Shown here piece by piece: positions 8,698 to 17,752 of a stretch of DNA of 64,000 nucleotides. The DNA comes from Nitrospirota bacterium. Its GTDB lineage: Bacteria; Nitrospirota; Nitrospiria; Nitrospirales; Nitrospiraceae. Below the pieces are notes generated by a model. The model worked only from the letters and a program-made list of their open reading frames with translations, was not told the DNA's origin and made no database searches. The position numbers and the translations under genes were made by a program. The stretch covers positions 1 to 64,000 of the forward strand of contig JBFLWP010000014.1 in the NCBI GenBank assembly GCA_040757595.1. The letters run 5' to 3'. Numbering within the stretch: the stretch's first letter is position 1; each line of letters starts with the position of its first letter.

Positions 8698-9441
8698 TTA
8701 CTGCGCATCCAGAAACGCTCCCCAAAAGCGGACCGTCCGCTCGGCGGCCAGTTCCGTCTGCCGGCGAAGCCGGGCGAGGCCCCCCAGGCTGGACGGCTGC
8801 AGCAGGCACTGCACGATCCCCGAGGTCCATCCCGCCGGACTCAGGAAGAGATTGAAGTCCAGCGGGAGGTCCTCATCCACAAGGTCCGACGCGGCGCGCA
8901 CGACGAGGAACGGCACCCCGCGGGCCGCCGCCACCGCGCCGATCGCCGCGCTCTCCATGTCCAGCCCGACCGCGCCGGTTTCCGCCGCCACCCGGCGCTT
9001 CTCTTCCGCCCGCCAGACCACGCGGGGCGTCGTCACGAAGCGGCCGGCGCGGGCCGCCACGCCGGCGGCCCGCGCGGCGTCAACCGCAGCCGCGCGATAG
9101 GGAGCGGCGCAGGGCACCGCCTGATCGGAGGACGCGCCCGCCGCCCCGAGCGAAACAACCTCGGAGCCGATCAGCAGCTCGCCGACCTGGGAAGGGGCAA
9201 GGGCACAGGCGAAGCCGGCGGAGACGGCGAGATCCAGCGGCTGGCCGGCGAGCGCCTCGCGGGAGACCGTCCCGGACCTCACGGGTCCCACGCCCGTCCG
9301 CCAGAGGAACAGCCGGGAGTTTCCCCGTCGGCCGACCAGACAGCGGGTCCCGCCGACGTGCATGCGCCGCTCAACCACCACGGCCCGGCGAACCGCATCG
9401 CACTCCCACCTGGTCGCCGCAAAGACCCCAACCAGCTTCAC
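8698..9441 (-). CDS. hpnG: Hopanoid-associated nucleoside phosphorylase (adenosylhopane cleavage)
   Basis: 247-aa member of the purine nucleoside phosphorylase/MTAN superfamily: GVGPVRSG phosphate/ribose loop near residue 50, and the family-typical AVGLDMESAAIGAVAAARGVPFLVVRAASD containing the ribose-binding Met-Glu and catalytic Asp. It lies 58 nt downstream of squalene-hopene cyclase, the usual setting of HpnG, which removes adenine from adenosylhopane on the way to bacteriohopanetetrol. hpnH, which makes adenosylhopane, is not in this window. A generic MTA/SAH nucleosidase is the alternative. Confidence 0.85.
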   Translation of the reverse strand: MKLVGVFAATRWECDAVRRAVVVERRMHVGGTRCLVGRRGNSRLFLWRTGVGPVRSGTVSREALAGQPLDLAVSAGFACALAPSQVGELLIGSEVVSLGAAGASSDQAVPCAAPYRAAAVDAARAAGVAARAGRFVTTPRVVWRAEEKRRVAAETGAVGLDMESAAIGAVAAARGVPFLVVRAASDLVDEDLPLDFNLFLSPAGWTSGIVQCLLQPSSLGGLARLRRQTELAAERTVRFWGAFLDAQ

Positions 9442-9499
9442 GATCCCCCGCGTCTCACCGACTGGGAGCAGAAACCACGCTCACCGGCGCGGCCCGACG

Positions 9500-11689
9500 T
9501 CAGGCCCCGGGGGCCCGGCCGGCCTCGAATCGGAGGGCTCCGGACTCGCACGCGAGCCGACGCAGCTCGTCGGCCTTCGTTTGACCATGGGTCCGCATGT
9601 TGCGATACATGGCCAGCGCCCAGAGCGGGAAATACTGGCAGTACCAGTGGTACCGCAGGTAAAACACGCGCGGAAACCCCGTTCCCGTATGCTTGACCTC
9701 CTCCCAGGAGCCGTCGGCCTTCTGGTGGCGCAGGAGATAATTGACGCCCCGCACGACGCTGATGGAGTCCACCCCGCCCGCCGAGAGCAGGGCCAGCAGC
9801 GCCCAGGCGGTCTGGGACGGGGTGCTCTCGCCCTCGCCCGCCATGGCCTGGTCCGCGTAGGAGAGGCAGGACTCCCCCCACCCTCCGTCCGGGTTCTGCT
9901 TGGCCTCCAGCCAGGCCACGGCCCGCCGCACGAACGGCGCGGACATGTCCTCGCCGATGGCGCGCAAGCCCGCCAGCACCGACCAGGTTCCGTAGATGTA
10001 GTTGACGCCCCACCGTCCGTACCAACTGCCGTCGGCTTCCTGCTCCCGCCTGAGGAACTCCAGCGCCTTCACGGCCGCCGGGTGCGCCCGGTCGTAGCCG
10101 AGCGTGCCGAGGAGCTCCAGGCACCGACCGGCGAGGTCCGCCGTGCTCGGATCCAGGAGGGCCCGGTGGTCGGCGAACGGGATCAGGTTGAAGACCATGC
10201 GGTTGTTGTCCTTGTCGTAAGCGCCCCAGCCTCCGTCCGAGCCCTGCATGGCCATCACCCAACGGTAGCCGCGCTCGACCGCGCGCCGCTGGCGGGCTTG
10301 ATCCGGCAGCCGCAGCTTGGCCAGGGCCATCAGCACCACCGCCGAGTCGTCCACGTCCGGATAGAACTCGTTCTCGAACTGAAAATACCAGCCTCCCGGC
10401 TCGGCCTGCGGCGCGGACACGACCCAGTCGCCCACGCGCGTCGTCTGCTTCGACAGCAGCCAGTCCGCGGCCCGCAGGAGGGCCGGATGCTCCTGGGACA
10501 GCCCGGCTTCCACCAGCGCGTTCACCAGCAACGACGTGTCCCAGACCGGCGAGAAGCAGGGCTGCAGATGCAGCCGCTCGGTCCGCCCCTGCCCGTCCTG
10601 GACGGTGTCGTACACCTCCAGCTCCTCGATCTCCTTGAGCGCCTTGACGACCAGGGGATGGTCGGCGGCGTGGCCCAGACACTTCAGGGCCACGATCGAG
10701 TTGGCCATCGCCGGATAGATGGCGCCCAGCCCGCCGGTCCCCTTCATGTGCTCCAGCAGCCAGTCGGCCGCCTTCCTGATCGCTATCGCGCGCAGGGTCC
10801 GAACGGGCACGCGGTCGTAGAGCTTGAGCACCCGGTCCAGATTGATGAAGAAGTTCTTCCAGGTGAACCCCATCCGCCAGGCGGGCACCCGGTCCTTCTT
10901 GAACGGCAGCTCCCGCCGGAACTGCACCGACTCGCGGGGCGTGACGTACAGCTCGGCAATCCCCTGTTCTTCGGGAATGCGGCACACCGGCCGATGCGTG
11001 AAGACGATCAGCAGCGGGATGAGCACGGCCCGCGACCAGTAGGACAGGGCGTAGAGGCTGAAGTAGAACCGCTTCGGCAGCAGGATGATCTCGGGCGGCA
11101 TGCTGGGAATGCCGCGCCAGTCGTACTGGTCGAAGAGGGCCAGCGTGATCTTCGTGAAGACGTTGGCGTTGACGACGCCGCCCTTCGCGTGGATGGCCGC
11201 CCGGGCCCTGGCCATGTCCGGCTCGTCCGCCGACACGCCGGCCAGTTTGAGCGCGAAATAGGCTTTGACGGAGGCGCTGATCTCCGCCGGTCCGCCGTAG
11301 TAGATCGGCCAGCCGCCCTCGGGCAACTGTACGTCGCGCAGGTAGCGGACCGCCTTGCGCTCCCGTTCCGGATCCACCAGCCCCAGGAACCGGCGGAGCA
11401 TCAGGTATTCGGAGGTCAGGGTCGTATCCGCTTCGAGCTCGGCAACCCAAAATCCTTCCTGCCGGTCCTGGCGGGCCAAGAACCAGGCCTGGCTCCGCCG
11501 GATCGCCTCGTCCACCGACTCCGGCTGGCCGAGCGCGGAGCCGGCCGAACGCCGCGGCGGCGCCTCCGGCTGGGGATTGTGCGCGACCAAACGCAGGGGG
11601 GGCGCCTGGACCGTCCGGCTCCGCTCTTTCGGAGCGGCGGCGAACAGGCTATCGGACAGACGGGTAATCAGGCTCTTGAGAAGCTTCAT
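9500..11689 (-). CDS. shc: Squalene-hopene cyclase
   Basis: Cyclises squalene to hopene/hopanol at the membrane. The product is 729 aa. The catalytic acid motif DVDD is at residues 445-448, and several QW-type repeats are visible (GGWGAYDKDNN, GSWYGRWGVNYIYGTWSVL, NPDGGWGESCLSY, DGSWEEVKHTGTGFPRVFYLRYHWYCQYFPLWAL). The first 50 or so residues form a variable extension. Transcribed with hpnG and probably mlaEFDC. A strong sigma70-like promoter lies about 110 nt upstream. Confidence 0.97.
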   Translation of the reverse strand: MKLLKSLITRLSDSLFAAAPKERSRTVQAPPLRLVAHNPQPEAPPRRSAGSALGQPESVDEAIRRSQAWFLARQDRQEGFWVAELEADTTLTSEYLMLRRFLGLVDPERERKAVRYLRDVQLPEGGWPIYYGGPAEISASVKAYFALKLAGVSADEPDMARARAAIHAKGGVVNANVFTKITLALFDQYDWRGIPSMPPEIILLPKRFYFSLYALSYWSRAVLIPLLIVFTHRPVCRIPEEQGIAELYVTPRESVQFRRELPFKKDRVPAWRMGFTWKNFFINLDRVLKLYDRVPVRTLRAIAIRKAADWLLEHMKGTGGLGAIYPAMANSIVALKCLGHAADHPLVVKALKEIEELEVYDTVQDGQGRTERLHLQPCFSPVWDTSLLVNALVEAGLSQEHPALLRAADWLLSKQTTRVGDWVVSAPQAEPGGWYFQFENEFYPDVDDSAVVLMALAKLRLPDQARQRRAVERGYRWVMAMQGSDGGWGAYDKDNNRMVFNLIPFADHRALLDPSTADLAGRCLELLGTLGYDRAHPAAVKALEFLRREQEADGSWYGRWGVNYIYGTWSVLAGLRAIGEDMSAPFVRRAVAWLEAKQNPDGGWGESCLSYADQAMAGEGESTPSQTAWALLALLSAGGVDSISVVRGVNYLLRHQKADGSWEEVKHTGTGFPRVFYLRYHWYCQYFPLWALAMYRNMRTHGQTKADELRRLACESGALRFEAGRAPGA

Positions 11690-11799
11690 AACCGCCTGCT
11701 TGTCTCACCTGGGAACGAGCGAGGGAACCGAGGGGAGCCCACCCGGTCGCTCACGGGCGGGGATCATCTGGCTGGGACTGAACCAGTCCATGGAGGGGC

Positions 11800-11829
11800 G
11801 TTATAACAAAGCCCCGCCCCCCCTGTCAA
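11800..11829 (-). promoter_or_regulatory. Sigma70-type promoter for shc
   Basis: Minus strand: TTGACA (11829-11824), 18-nt G-rich spacer, TATAAC (11805-11800). Perfect -35 and 5/6 -10, pointing at shc, with a leader of about 105 nt. Confidence 0.75.
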
Positions 11830-11891
11830 GCGAGCGTCGCCGCAACCCATTGAACAATTGCCGTTTTTCGACGCATGGACGACGGGAGCCG

Positions 11892-14800
11892 CTAGGCCGG
11901 CTGAAGATCGGCCAGCCGGACCGAGACCAGCTTGGAGATGCCCGGCTCCTCCATCGTGACGCCGAAGAGCGAGTCGGCGATGGTCATCGTGCGCTTGTTG
12001 TGGGTGATGACCATGAACTGGGCGTCTTCGGCCAGCTCCTTGAGCACGCCCGTGAACCGGCCGATGTTCTCCTCGTCCAGGGGCGCGTCGATCTCGTCGA
12101 GCACGCAGAACGGCGTCGGCCGGATGAGGAAGCTCGCGAAGATGAGCGCCATGGCCGTCAGCGTTTTCTCGCCTCCGGACAGCATCGTGATGCTCTTGAG
12201 CCGCTTGCCGGGCGGCTGGGCCACGATGTCCACGCCCGGCTCCTCGCTCCCCTTCTGATCCGATTCCGGATTCGCCTCCGGCTCCGTGAGCACCAGCTCG
12301 GCCCGTCCGCCGGGGAAGAACCGGGCGAAGACCTCGCCGAATTTTTCCTGCAGCTCGTTGAAGGTCTCCACGAACATCTGCTTGGTCGTGCGGTTGATCT
12401 TCGCGATGATCTCCTTGAGCGAGCTGACCGAGAGGGTCAGGTCCTGCTCCTGCGCGGTCAGGAACCGGTGCCGCTCCTCCAGCTCGCGGTGCTCCTCGAT
12501 CGCGGCCAGGTTGATCGGCCCCATTCGCTCCAGCCGCTCGCGGACCTTCTTCAGCCGTTCACGCAGCGCCTCCTCGACCTGGACCGGGGCCGTTCCTTCG
12601 CCGGAGTCCGCGGCCTCCGCGAGCTCGACCTGCTCCCCCGCCTCCTGCTCCAGCGCCCGGTCCAGGCTGAGCTGATAGGTGCCCGTCAGGGTGCTCTCGA
12701 CGGTCGCCAACTGCGTCTTGACCTCGGCGCGGCGGACCTCCACCGCCGTGCGCGCGTCCCGGCTCGCAGACAAGGCCTCGCGCGCGGCGGCCAACTGCCG
12801 ATCGAGGGCGCCGGCCCGCTCGGCATCCTGCGCGAGCGCCTCCTGCGCCGCGATCATCCGGGCCCGGACCAGATCCACGTGGCTCTCCAGCTCGCGGACC
12901 TTGGCTTCGTTGCGGACCCGTTCGGCCTCGCTCCGCCGTTCGGCTTCGCCCAACTCGCCGATCTGGCGCTCGAGCCCCTCCGCCCGGGCCTTGCGCTCCT
13001 CCTGCTCCCTGGCCAGCCGGACCAGGTCCGTTTCGCCGTGCTCTTTGCGGGAGCGGCATTCGGCGATCGCCAGGCGCGCCTCCATGACCTGCTGCTGCCG
13101 GGCCCGGCTCTCTTCTTCCATCGCCGCCAGCGCCCGGCCGAGCTCGGCGAGGGTCCCTTCCCGTTCGGTCCTTTCCGCCGTCAGGCGGGCCAACCGAGCC
13201 GCCCCCTCCCGGCTCTCCGTCTCGACCGCTTCCCGTTCCTCCTCGGTCATCCGCCGCTCAGTTTGAACCGTCTCGACCCGCCGGCCCAGTTCGGACACGT
13301 TGAGACCCAGCCTCGCCTCCTCCTTCGAGACGGCCAGAACCAGCCCTTCCGCCTCGCGGATGGCCTCGTCCAATCCCTGCAGGGTGGTCTTGCAGGCCGC
13401 CGCGGAGGCCGCCGCCAGCTCACGCTCCTTGCGACCGGCGTCGAGGGCCAGACGAAACTCCTCGAGCTGGGCCTCCAACGTCCGGATCTCGCGCCGGCGT
13501 TGGAGCAAGCCGGCCGTGGCTCCGCTCGATCCGCCCGTGATCACGCCCGCCGCGTCGAGCAGATCCCCGTCCATCGTCACCAGCAGGGGGCCGTGCGGAG
13601 CCGACCAGAGACCCCGCTCCCACAGTCCGAGCGCGACATCGAGGGACTCCACGACGATCACCTGCTCGAACAGGCAGGCCAGGACCTCCCGAGAGACGCC
13701 GTTCGCCTGAACGAGATCCAGGGCCCGGCCCTTCACTCCCCGCTCGCCCTTGATGCCCGGCCACCAGCTCGGCTCCGTTTCGGCCTGCGCGTCTCCGGTC
13801 CAGCGGGGGCGGAGGGGAACGAACGTGCCCCGTCCCAGGTCCTTCTGCTTGAGAAACGCGATGGCCTCGCGGGCCGGCGCGGCCCCGTCCACCAGCCAGG
13901 CCCGGACCTTCTCTCCCAGCGCCGCCTCGATCGCCCGCTCGTAGCCGGCCGGCACGGCCAGCCATTCGGCGACGGCGTCCCGCACGCCGACGCAGGCCCC
14001 CCGCAGCGACGTGGCCGGCTCCTCGCCCGTCCGGCCGTAGCCCATCTCTTCCCGGGCGACGCCCTGCAACGCCTGCAGGCGCGATTCCAGCGCGGCCAGC
14101 TCCTCCTGCTTCCGGCCGATCCGGTGATCCAGGTCGCGGAGCTGGTCCTCCAGCCGCAGCGCCTCCTGCTCGCACGCGGCCTGCTCACGCCTTTTTTCCT
14201 GGAGCCGACCCTCCCCCTCCTCGCGCCGGCGCACCGTTTCGTTCCATGCTTGCGACAGGGTCCGGTGCTGCGATTCGATCTCGGCCTGCTCCAGCGCCAG
14301 CCGCTCCGCGCGGCGGAGGGCCTCCTGCCGGCGGTGCTCCAAGCCTGCGATCGCGTTCTCCTCCCTGGTGGCCCGGACGGTGAGGTCCAGACTCTCCCGC
14401 CTGGCCTGCTCCGCCGCCTCCGCCGTCGAGGTGCGGCGCGCGGTCAACGCGGCCACCCCCGCTTCCAGGTCCGACAAGATCCGGGCCCGCTCTTGGAGAT
14501 CGGTCTCGGCCTGGGCCAGGCGCTGGCGCAGTTCGGCCATGGCCGCGGTCACCTGCTCCCCCTCCGCCTGCAGCCGCGCGAGCTCTTCTCCCGCCTGGGC
14601 CCGCTGCCGCCCGTAGAGGTCCAGCCTGCCCCGCTCCACTTCGGCGGCGGTGAGCGCCTGCGCCCGCTCGCGCTCCACGCGGGCCAGCTCGTCCCGGACG
14701 CCGCCGAGGGACTGCTCCGCCTCGGCCATGCCCAGCTTCAGTTCTTCAAGCTGCCCGGTCAGCCGCGCCTGCTCGGCCATCTGCCCGGACTCCCTGACGT

Positions 14801-15581
14801 CCAGCTCGTCCAACTGGCCCTCGATTTCCGCCTGGCTCTGTCTGAGCGCGCGTCCCTCGCGCGCCAGCAACCGGACCTCCAGGGCCTTGGCCTCCTGCTG
14901 GAGGTTCTGGTAGGCCCGGGCCTGGCGGGCCTGCCGTTCCAGCGAGCCCAACTGCCGCTGGACCTCGGCGATGATGTCGCGCACCCGCAGGAGGTTCTGG
15001 TGGGTGGCGTCCAGCTTCCGGAGGGCTTCGGCCTTCTGCTTCTTGTAGCGGACGATCCCGGCGGTCTCCTCGATCAGCTCCCGCCGCTCCTGGGGGGACG
15101 CATTCAGAATCTGCTCGATGCGGTTCTGCTCGATGATCGTGTGCCCTTTGCTGCCGGCTCTCGTGTCGAGGAACAGGCTGCGGACGTCCTTGAGGCGGCA
15201 GGGGGTCTTGTTGATCAGGTATTCGCTGTCCCCGTTGCGGTACAGCCGGCGGGTGATCATGACTTCGTGGTAATCCTCCAGCGGGACCGGCAGGGGAGGC
15301 AGGCCCGCCAGCCTCTGCTGATCGAGCCCGCTCATGACCAGCGAGACCTCGGCCATGCCGAGCGGTTTGCGGGCCTCGGTCCCGTTGAAGATGACGTCCT
15401 CCATCCGCTCGCTCCGGAGCGTCTTGGTGCTCTGCTCGCCGAGCACCCAGAGGATGGCGTCCACGACGTTGCTCTTGCCCGAGCCGTTCGGCCCCACGAT
15501 CGCCGTCACGCCCTGCGGGAACTCGATCTTGGCCTCGGCGAACGATTTGAACCCCGTCAGCTCCAAGGATTTGAGGTACAT
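11892..15581 (-). CDS. smc: Chromosome segregation ATPase SMC
   Basis: About 1229 aa. The N-terminal ATPase half has Walker [10 protein letters not shown] (about residues 32-40). A long coiled coil is interrupted by the hinge (about residues 520-680, [20 protein letters not shown]...). The C-terminal half has the signature [16 protein letters not shown] and Walker [16 protein letters not shown]. It organises and condenses the chromosome with ScpAB. ATG at 15581 is preferred over the TTG 18 nt upstream because GGGAGG sits just before the ATG and the protein then begins [14 protein letters not shown], the family's normal start. Position 11882-11891 is immediately downstream of the stop and no terminator is evident. 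Confidence 0.97.
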   Translation of the reverse strand: MYLKSLELTGFKSFAEAKIEFPQGVTAIVGPNGSGKSNVVDAILWVLGEQSTKTLRSERMEDVIFNGTEARKPLGMAEVSLVMSGLDQQRLAGLPPLPVPLEDYHEVMITRRLYRNGDSEYLINKTPCRLKDVRSLFLDTRAGSKGHTIIEQNRIEQILNASPQERRELIEETAGIVRYKKQKAEALRKLDATHQNLLRVRDIIAEVQRQLGSLERQARQARAYQNLQQEAKALEVRLLAREGRALRQSQAEIEGQLDELDVRESGQMAEQARLTGQLEELKLGMAEAEQSLGGVRDELARVERERAQALTAAEVERGRLDLYGRQRAQAGEELARLQAEGEQVTAAMAELRQRLAQAETDLQERARILSDLEAGVAALTARRTSTAEAAEQARRESLDLTVRATREENAIAGLEHRRQEALRRAERLALEQAEIESQHRTLSQAWNETVRRREEGEGRLQEKRREQAACEQEALRLEDQLRDLDHRIGRKQEELAALESRLQALQGVAREEMGYGRTGEEPATSLRGACVGVRDAVAEWLAVPAGYERAIEAALGEKVRAWLVDGAAPAREAIAFLKQKDLGRGTFVPLRPRWTGDAQAETEPSWWPGIKGERGVKGRALDLVQANGVSREVLACLFEQVIVVESLDVALGLWERGLWSAPHGPLLVTMDGDLLDAAGVITGGSSGATAGLLQRRREIRTLEAQLEEFRLALDAGRKERELAAASAAACKTTLQGLDEAIREAEGLVLAVSKEEARLGLNVSELGRRVETVQTERRMTEEEREAVETESREGAARLARLTAERTEREGTLAELGRALAAMEEESRARQQQVMEARLAIAECRSRKEHGETDLVRLAREQEERKARAEGLERQIGELGEAERRSEAERVRNEAKVRELESHVDLVRARMIAAQEALAQDAERAGALDRQLAAAREALSASRDARTAVEVRRAEVKTQLATVESTLTGTYQLSLDRALEQEAGEQVELAEAADSGEGTAPVQVEEALRERLKKVRERLERMGPINLAAIEEHRELEERHRFLTAQEQDLTLSVSSLKEIIAKINRTTKQMFVETFNELQEKFGEVFARFFPGGRAELVLTEPEANPESDQKGSEEPGVDIVAQPPGKRLKSITMLSGGEKTLTAMALIFASFLIRPTPFCVLDEIDAPLDEENIGRFTGVLKELAEDAQFMVITHNKRTMTIADSLFGVTMEEPGISKLVSVRLADLQPA

Positions 15582-15837
15582 GCTCCTCCCTCTTGTCAAG
15601 GCTGAACGATCAACGCCGAACGAGGAAAGCGGAAGCGTTGAGTCATGAATTGAGTTTCGAGGCGCAACTCAAAACCGAAAACTCGCCACTCCTCGGGGGT
15701 GCTGGCGGCCCTTCTAACACAGTGACTTTGAAAAATCAAAGAAAAACACAGGATGAGGGGGGGCCCGGAAAGGATATCCACAACATCTGGGGGGACCTGG
15801 AACAGACCGGCTTGGCCGGTCCGGCTCGGAGCGGCGA

Positions 15838-16791
15838 TCAGGCGGGGGTCTTGGAAGCGGATTTGATGGCCACCAGCTCCTTCGGCAGGAGGAACTCCAC
15901 GTCCTCCTCGATCACGGTCACCTCTTCGACTTGCTCCGCGCCGTAATGCTTCTGGAGGTACTCGACGACCTCCGTGACCAGGACCTCCGGAGCCGATGCG
16001 CCGGCCGAGATCCCGACGCCCCTGGCGTGCTTCACCCAATCGGGGTTGATGTCCGCCGAGGAATCGATGAGGTACGAGGGAATCCCGCAGCGCTCGGCCA
16101 GCTCGCGCAACCGGTTCGAGTTGGAGCTGTTGGGCGAGCCGATCACGAGGATGACGTCCACCAGCTTGGCCAGCTCCTTCACCGCATTCTGACGGTTCTG
16201 CGTCGCGTAGCAGATGTCTTCCTGGTGGGGTCCCTTGATGCCGGGAAAGCGGCGGTGCAGGGCCTCCACGATGTCGCGGCACTCGTCCACGCTGAGCGTC
16301 GTCTGGGTGACGTACGAGAGGTGGCGGGTGCTCTCGACCACCAGCGTCTCCACGTCCTTGACCGAGGACACCAGATGGAACTTGTCCGGCACCTGCCCCA
16401 GGGTCCCGATCACCTCGGGATGGCCGGCGTGCCCGATCAGGATAAGCTCGTACCCCTGGGTGTGATCGCGGTTGACCTCGTTGTGGACCTTGATCACGAG
16501 AGGACAGGTGGCGTCGATCACCTTCAGCTTCCGCCGATTGGCCTCCGCCCAGACTTCCTTCGCCACGCCGTGCGCGCTGAAGATGACGATGGCCCCGTCC
16601 GGCACCTCGTTGAGCTCCTCCACGAATACCGCGCCCTTCTGGCGCAGCGAGTTCACGACGTGCCGGCTGTGCACGATCTCGTGCCGCACGTAGATCGGGG
16701 CGCCGTAGAGCGTCAGCGAGAGCTCGACGATCTCGATCGCCCGGTCCACGCCGGCACAAAATCCGCGGGGGCTCGCGAGGTAGATTTTCAT
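15838..16791 (-). CDS. ispH: 4-hydroxy-3-methylbut-2-enyl diphosphate reductase
   Basis: Last MEP-pathway enzyme: reduces HMBPP to IPP and DMAPP through a [4Fe-4S] cluster. The 317-aa product has three cluster cysteines at residues 12 ([10 protein letters not shown]), 96 (DATCPLV) and 194 (DICYATQ), matching the known IspH pattern; HEIVHS and SAHGV carry substrate-binding residues. Divergent from the phoB-like gene. The 256-nt gap to smc contains a short GAACG/CGTTC-type palindromic tract but no gene. Confidence 0.97.
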   Translation of the reverse strand: MKIYLASPRGFCAGVDRAIEIVELSLTLYGAPIYVRHEIVHSRHVVNSLRQKGAVFVEELNEVPDGAIVIFSAHGVAKEVWAEANRRKLKVIDATCPLVIKVHNEVNRDHTQGYELILIGHAGHPEVIGTLGQVPDKFHLVSSVKDVETLVVESTRHLSYVTQTTLSVDECRDIVEALHRRFPGIKGPHQEDICYATQNRQNAVKELAKLVDVILVIGSPNSSNSNRLRELAERCGIPSYLIDSSADINPDWVKHARGVGISAGASAPEVLVTEVVEYLQKHYGAEQVEEVTVIEEDVEFLLPKELVAIKSASKTPA

Positions 16792-16918
16792 GGTTTCGCC
16801 CGTGAGTAAGAAGCTCTCGGCAGTCAGCTTTCAGCGATCGGCCCGGTCCGAAAAGCCGATGACACCTTACGGCAGAACGGCCCTCGGCGTCAACTGATAA
16901 ACCGCAGCCGGCCCACAC

Positions 16919-16945
16919 TTGACAGCCCCTCACCGCCCCTATAGG
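16919..16945 (+). promoter_or_regulatory. Putative promoter of the phoB-like gene, very short leader
   Basis: TTGACA at 16919-16924 followed by TATAGG at 16940-16945 (15-nt spacer; TAGGCT two bases further gives 17). Transcription would start near 16952, only about 7 nt before the ATG. No Shine-Dalgarno sequence is visible, so the mRNA may be near-leaderless. Confidence 0.5.
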
Positions 16946-16958
16946 CTGTTCTCCCAAG

Positions 16959-17660
16959 ATGGGCGGGGCCGCCGGCAAGAAAATCCTGATCGTCGAAGAC
17001 GAAAAGGACATCCTCGAGCTGGTCAAGCTGTACCTGGAAAAGGAAGGGTACCGCACCTGCACCGCCGTCACCGGCTTGGACGGCCTCAAGCTGGTCCGAT
17101 CCGAGCGCCCCGACCTGGTCGTCCTGGACCTGATGCTGGCCGAGATGGACGGCCTGGAGGTCTGCAAGAGGATCCGGGCCGACCCGCAGACCGCCATGAT
17201 CCCGATCATCATGCTGACCGCCAAGGCCGAGGAGTCGGATCGCGTCATCGGGTTGGAGCTCGGTGCCGACGACTACGTCACCAAGCCCTTCAGCCCGAAG
17301 GAGCTCGCGGCCCGCGTGAAAGCCCTGTTCCGCCGGCTCGAGCGCAAATCCGACGAGGTCTCGCGCTACGCCTACGGCCCGCTCGTCATGGATCTCGCGC
17401 GCCACGAGGTGCGCGTGGACGGACAGGACGTGCCGCTGACGGCCAAGGAGTTCGGGCTGCTCGAACACCTGCTGCGCAATCCCGGCCGCGTGATGACCCG
17501 GGACGTGCTCCTGAACTCCGTCTGGGGGTACGACTACTACGGCACGACGCGCACGGTGGACGTGCACATCCGGCGCCTGAAGCAGAAGATCCCGATGCTC
17601 GACGACGCGATCGTCTCGGTCAAGTCCCTCGGATACAAACTGAAAGAGCGTGACGGGTGA
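16959..17660 (+). CDS. phoB: PhoB-type response regulator (OmpR family)
   Basis: 233 aa. Receiver domain (about 8-122) with acidic pair EDE (14-16), phospho-acceptor Asp57 (LVVLDLML), Thr in MLTAKAE and Lys in YVTKPFSP. A winged-helix DNA-binding domain follows (about 135-230; LTAKEFGLLEHLLRNPGRVMTR, TRTVDVHIRRLKQKI). The PhoB assignment rests on the similar receiver/output sequence and on the downstream PhoR-like kinase and Pit/DUF47 phosphate genes; another OmpR-type regulator is possible. Its stop codon lies inside a word-repeat tract. Confidence 0.85.
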   Translation: MGGAAGKKILIVEDEKDILELVKLYLEKEGYRTCTAVTGLDGLKLVRSERPDLVVLDLMLAEMDGLEVCKRIRADPQTAMIPIIMLTAKAEESDRVIGLELGADDYVTKPFSPKELAARVKALFRRLERKSDEVSRYAYGPLVMDLARHEVRVDGQDVPLTAKEFGLLEHLLRNPGRVMTRDVLLNSVWGYDYYGTTRTVDVHIRRLKQKIPMLDDAIVSVKSLGYKLKERDG

Positions 17661-17748
17661 CGCGTGATGCGTGACAGGGAAAAAACTCGGCGGTTGCCCC
17701 GTCTCTTTTCATCGTACCTGCCACCCGTCGCCTGTCACGTGTCACCAT
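17650..17748. repeat. Intergenic inverted word repeat (GTGACGGGTGA family)
   Basis: Left arm GTGACGGGTGACGCGTGATG... begins inside the last codons of the phoB-like gene (its TGA is part of a GGGTGA word). Right arm CACCCGTCGCCTGTCACG...GTCACC ends 5 nt before the phoR-like start, so the downstream ribosome site region overlaps the arm. Confidence 0.65.
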
Positions 17749-17752
17749 TTCC

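Noticed and set aside
11355-15605. A 1416-codon plus-strand open frame opposite smc
   Set aside because: Exact antisense shadow of smc in high-G+C DNA; composition is Arg/Leu/Gln/Pro junk and no domain is visible.
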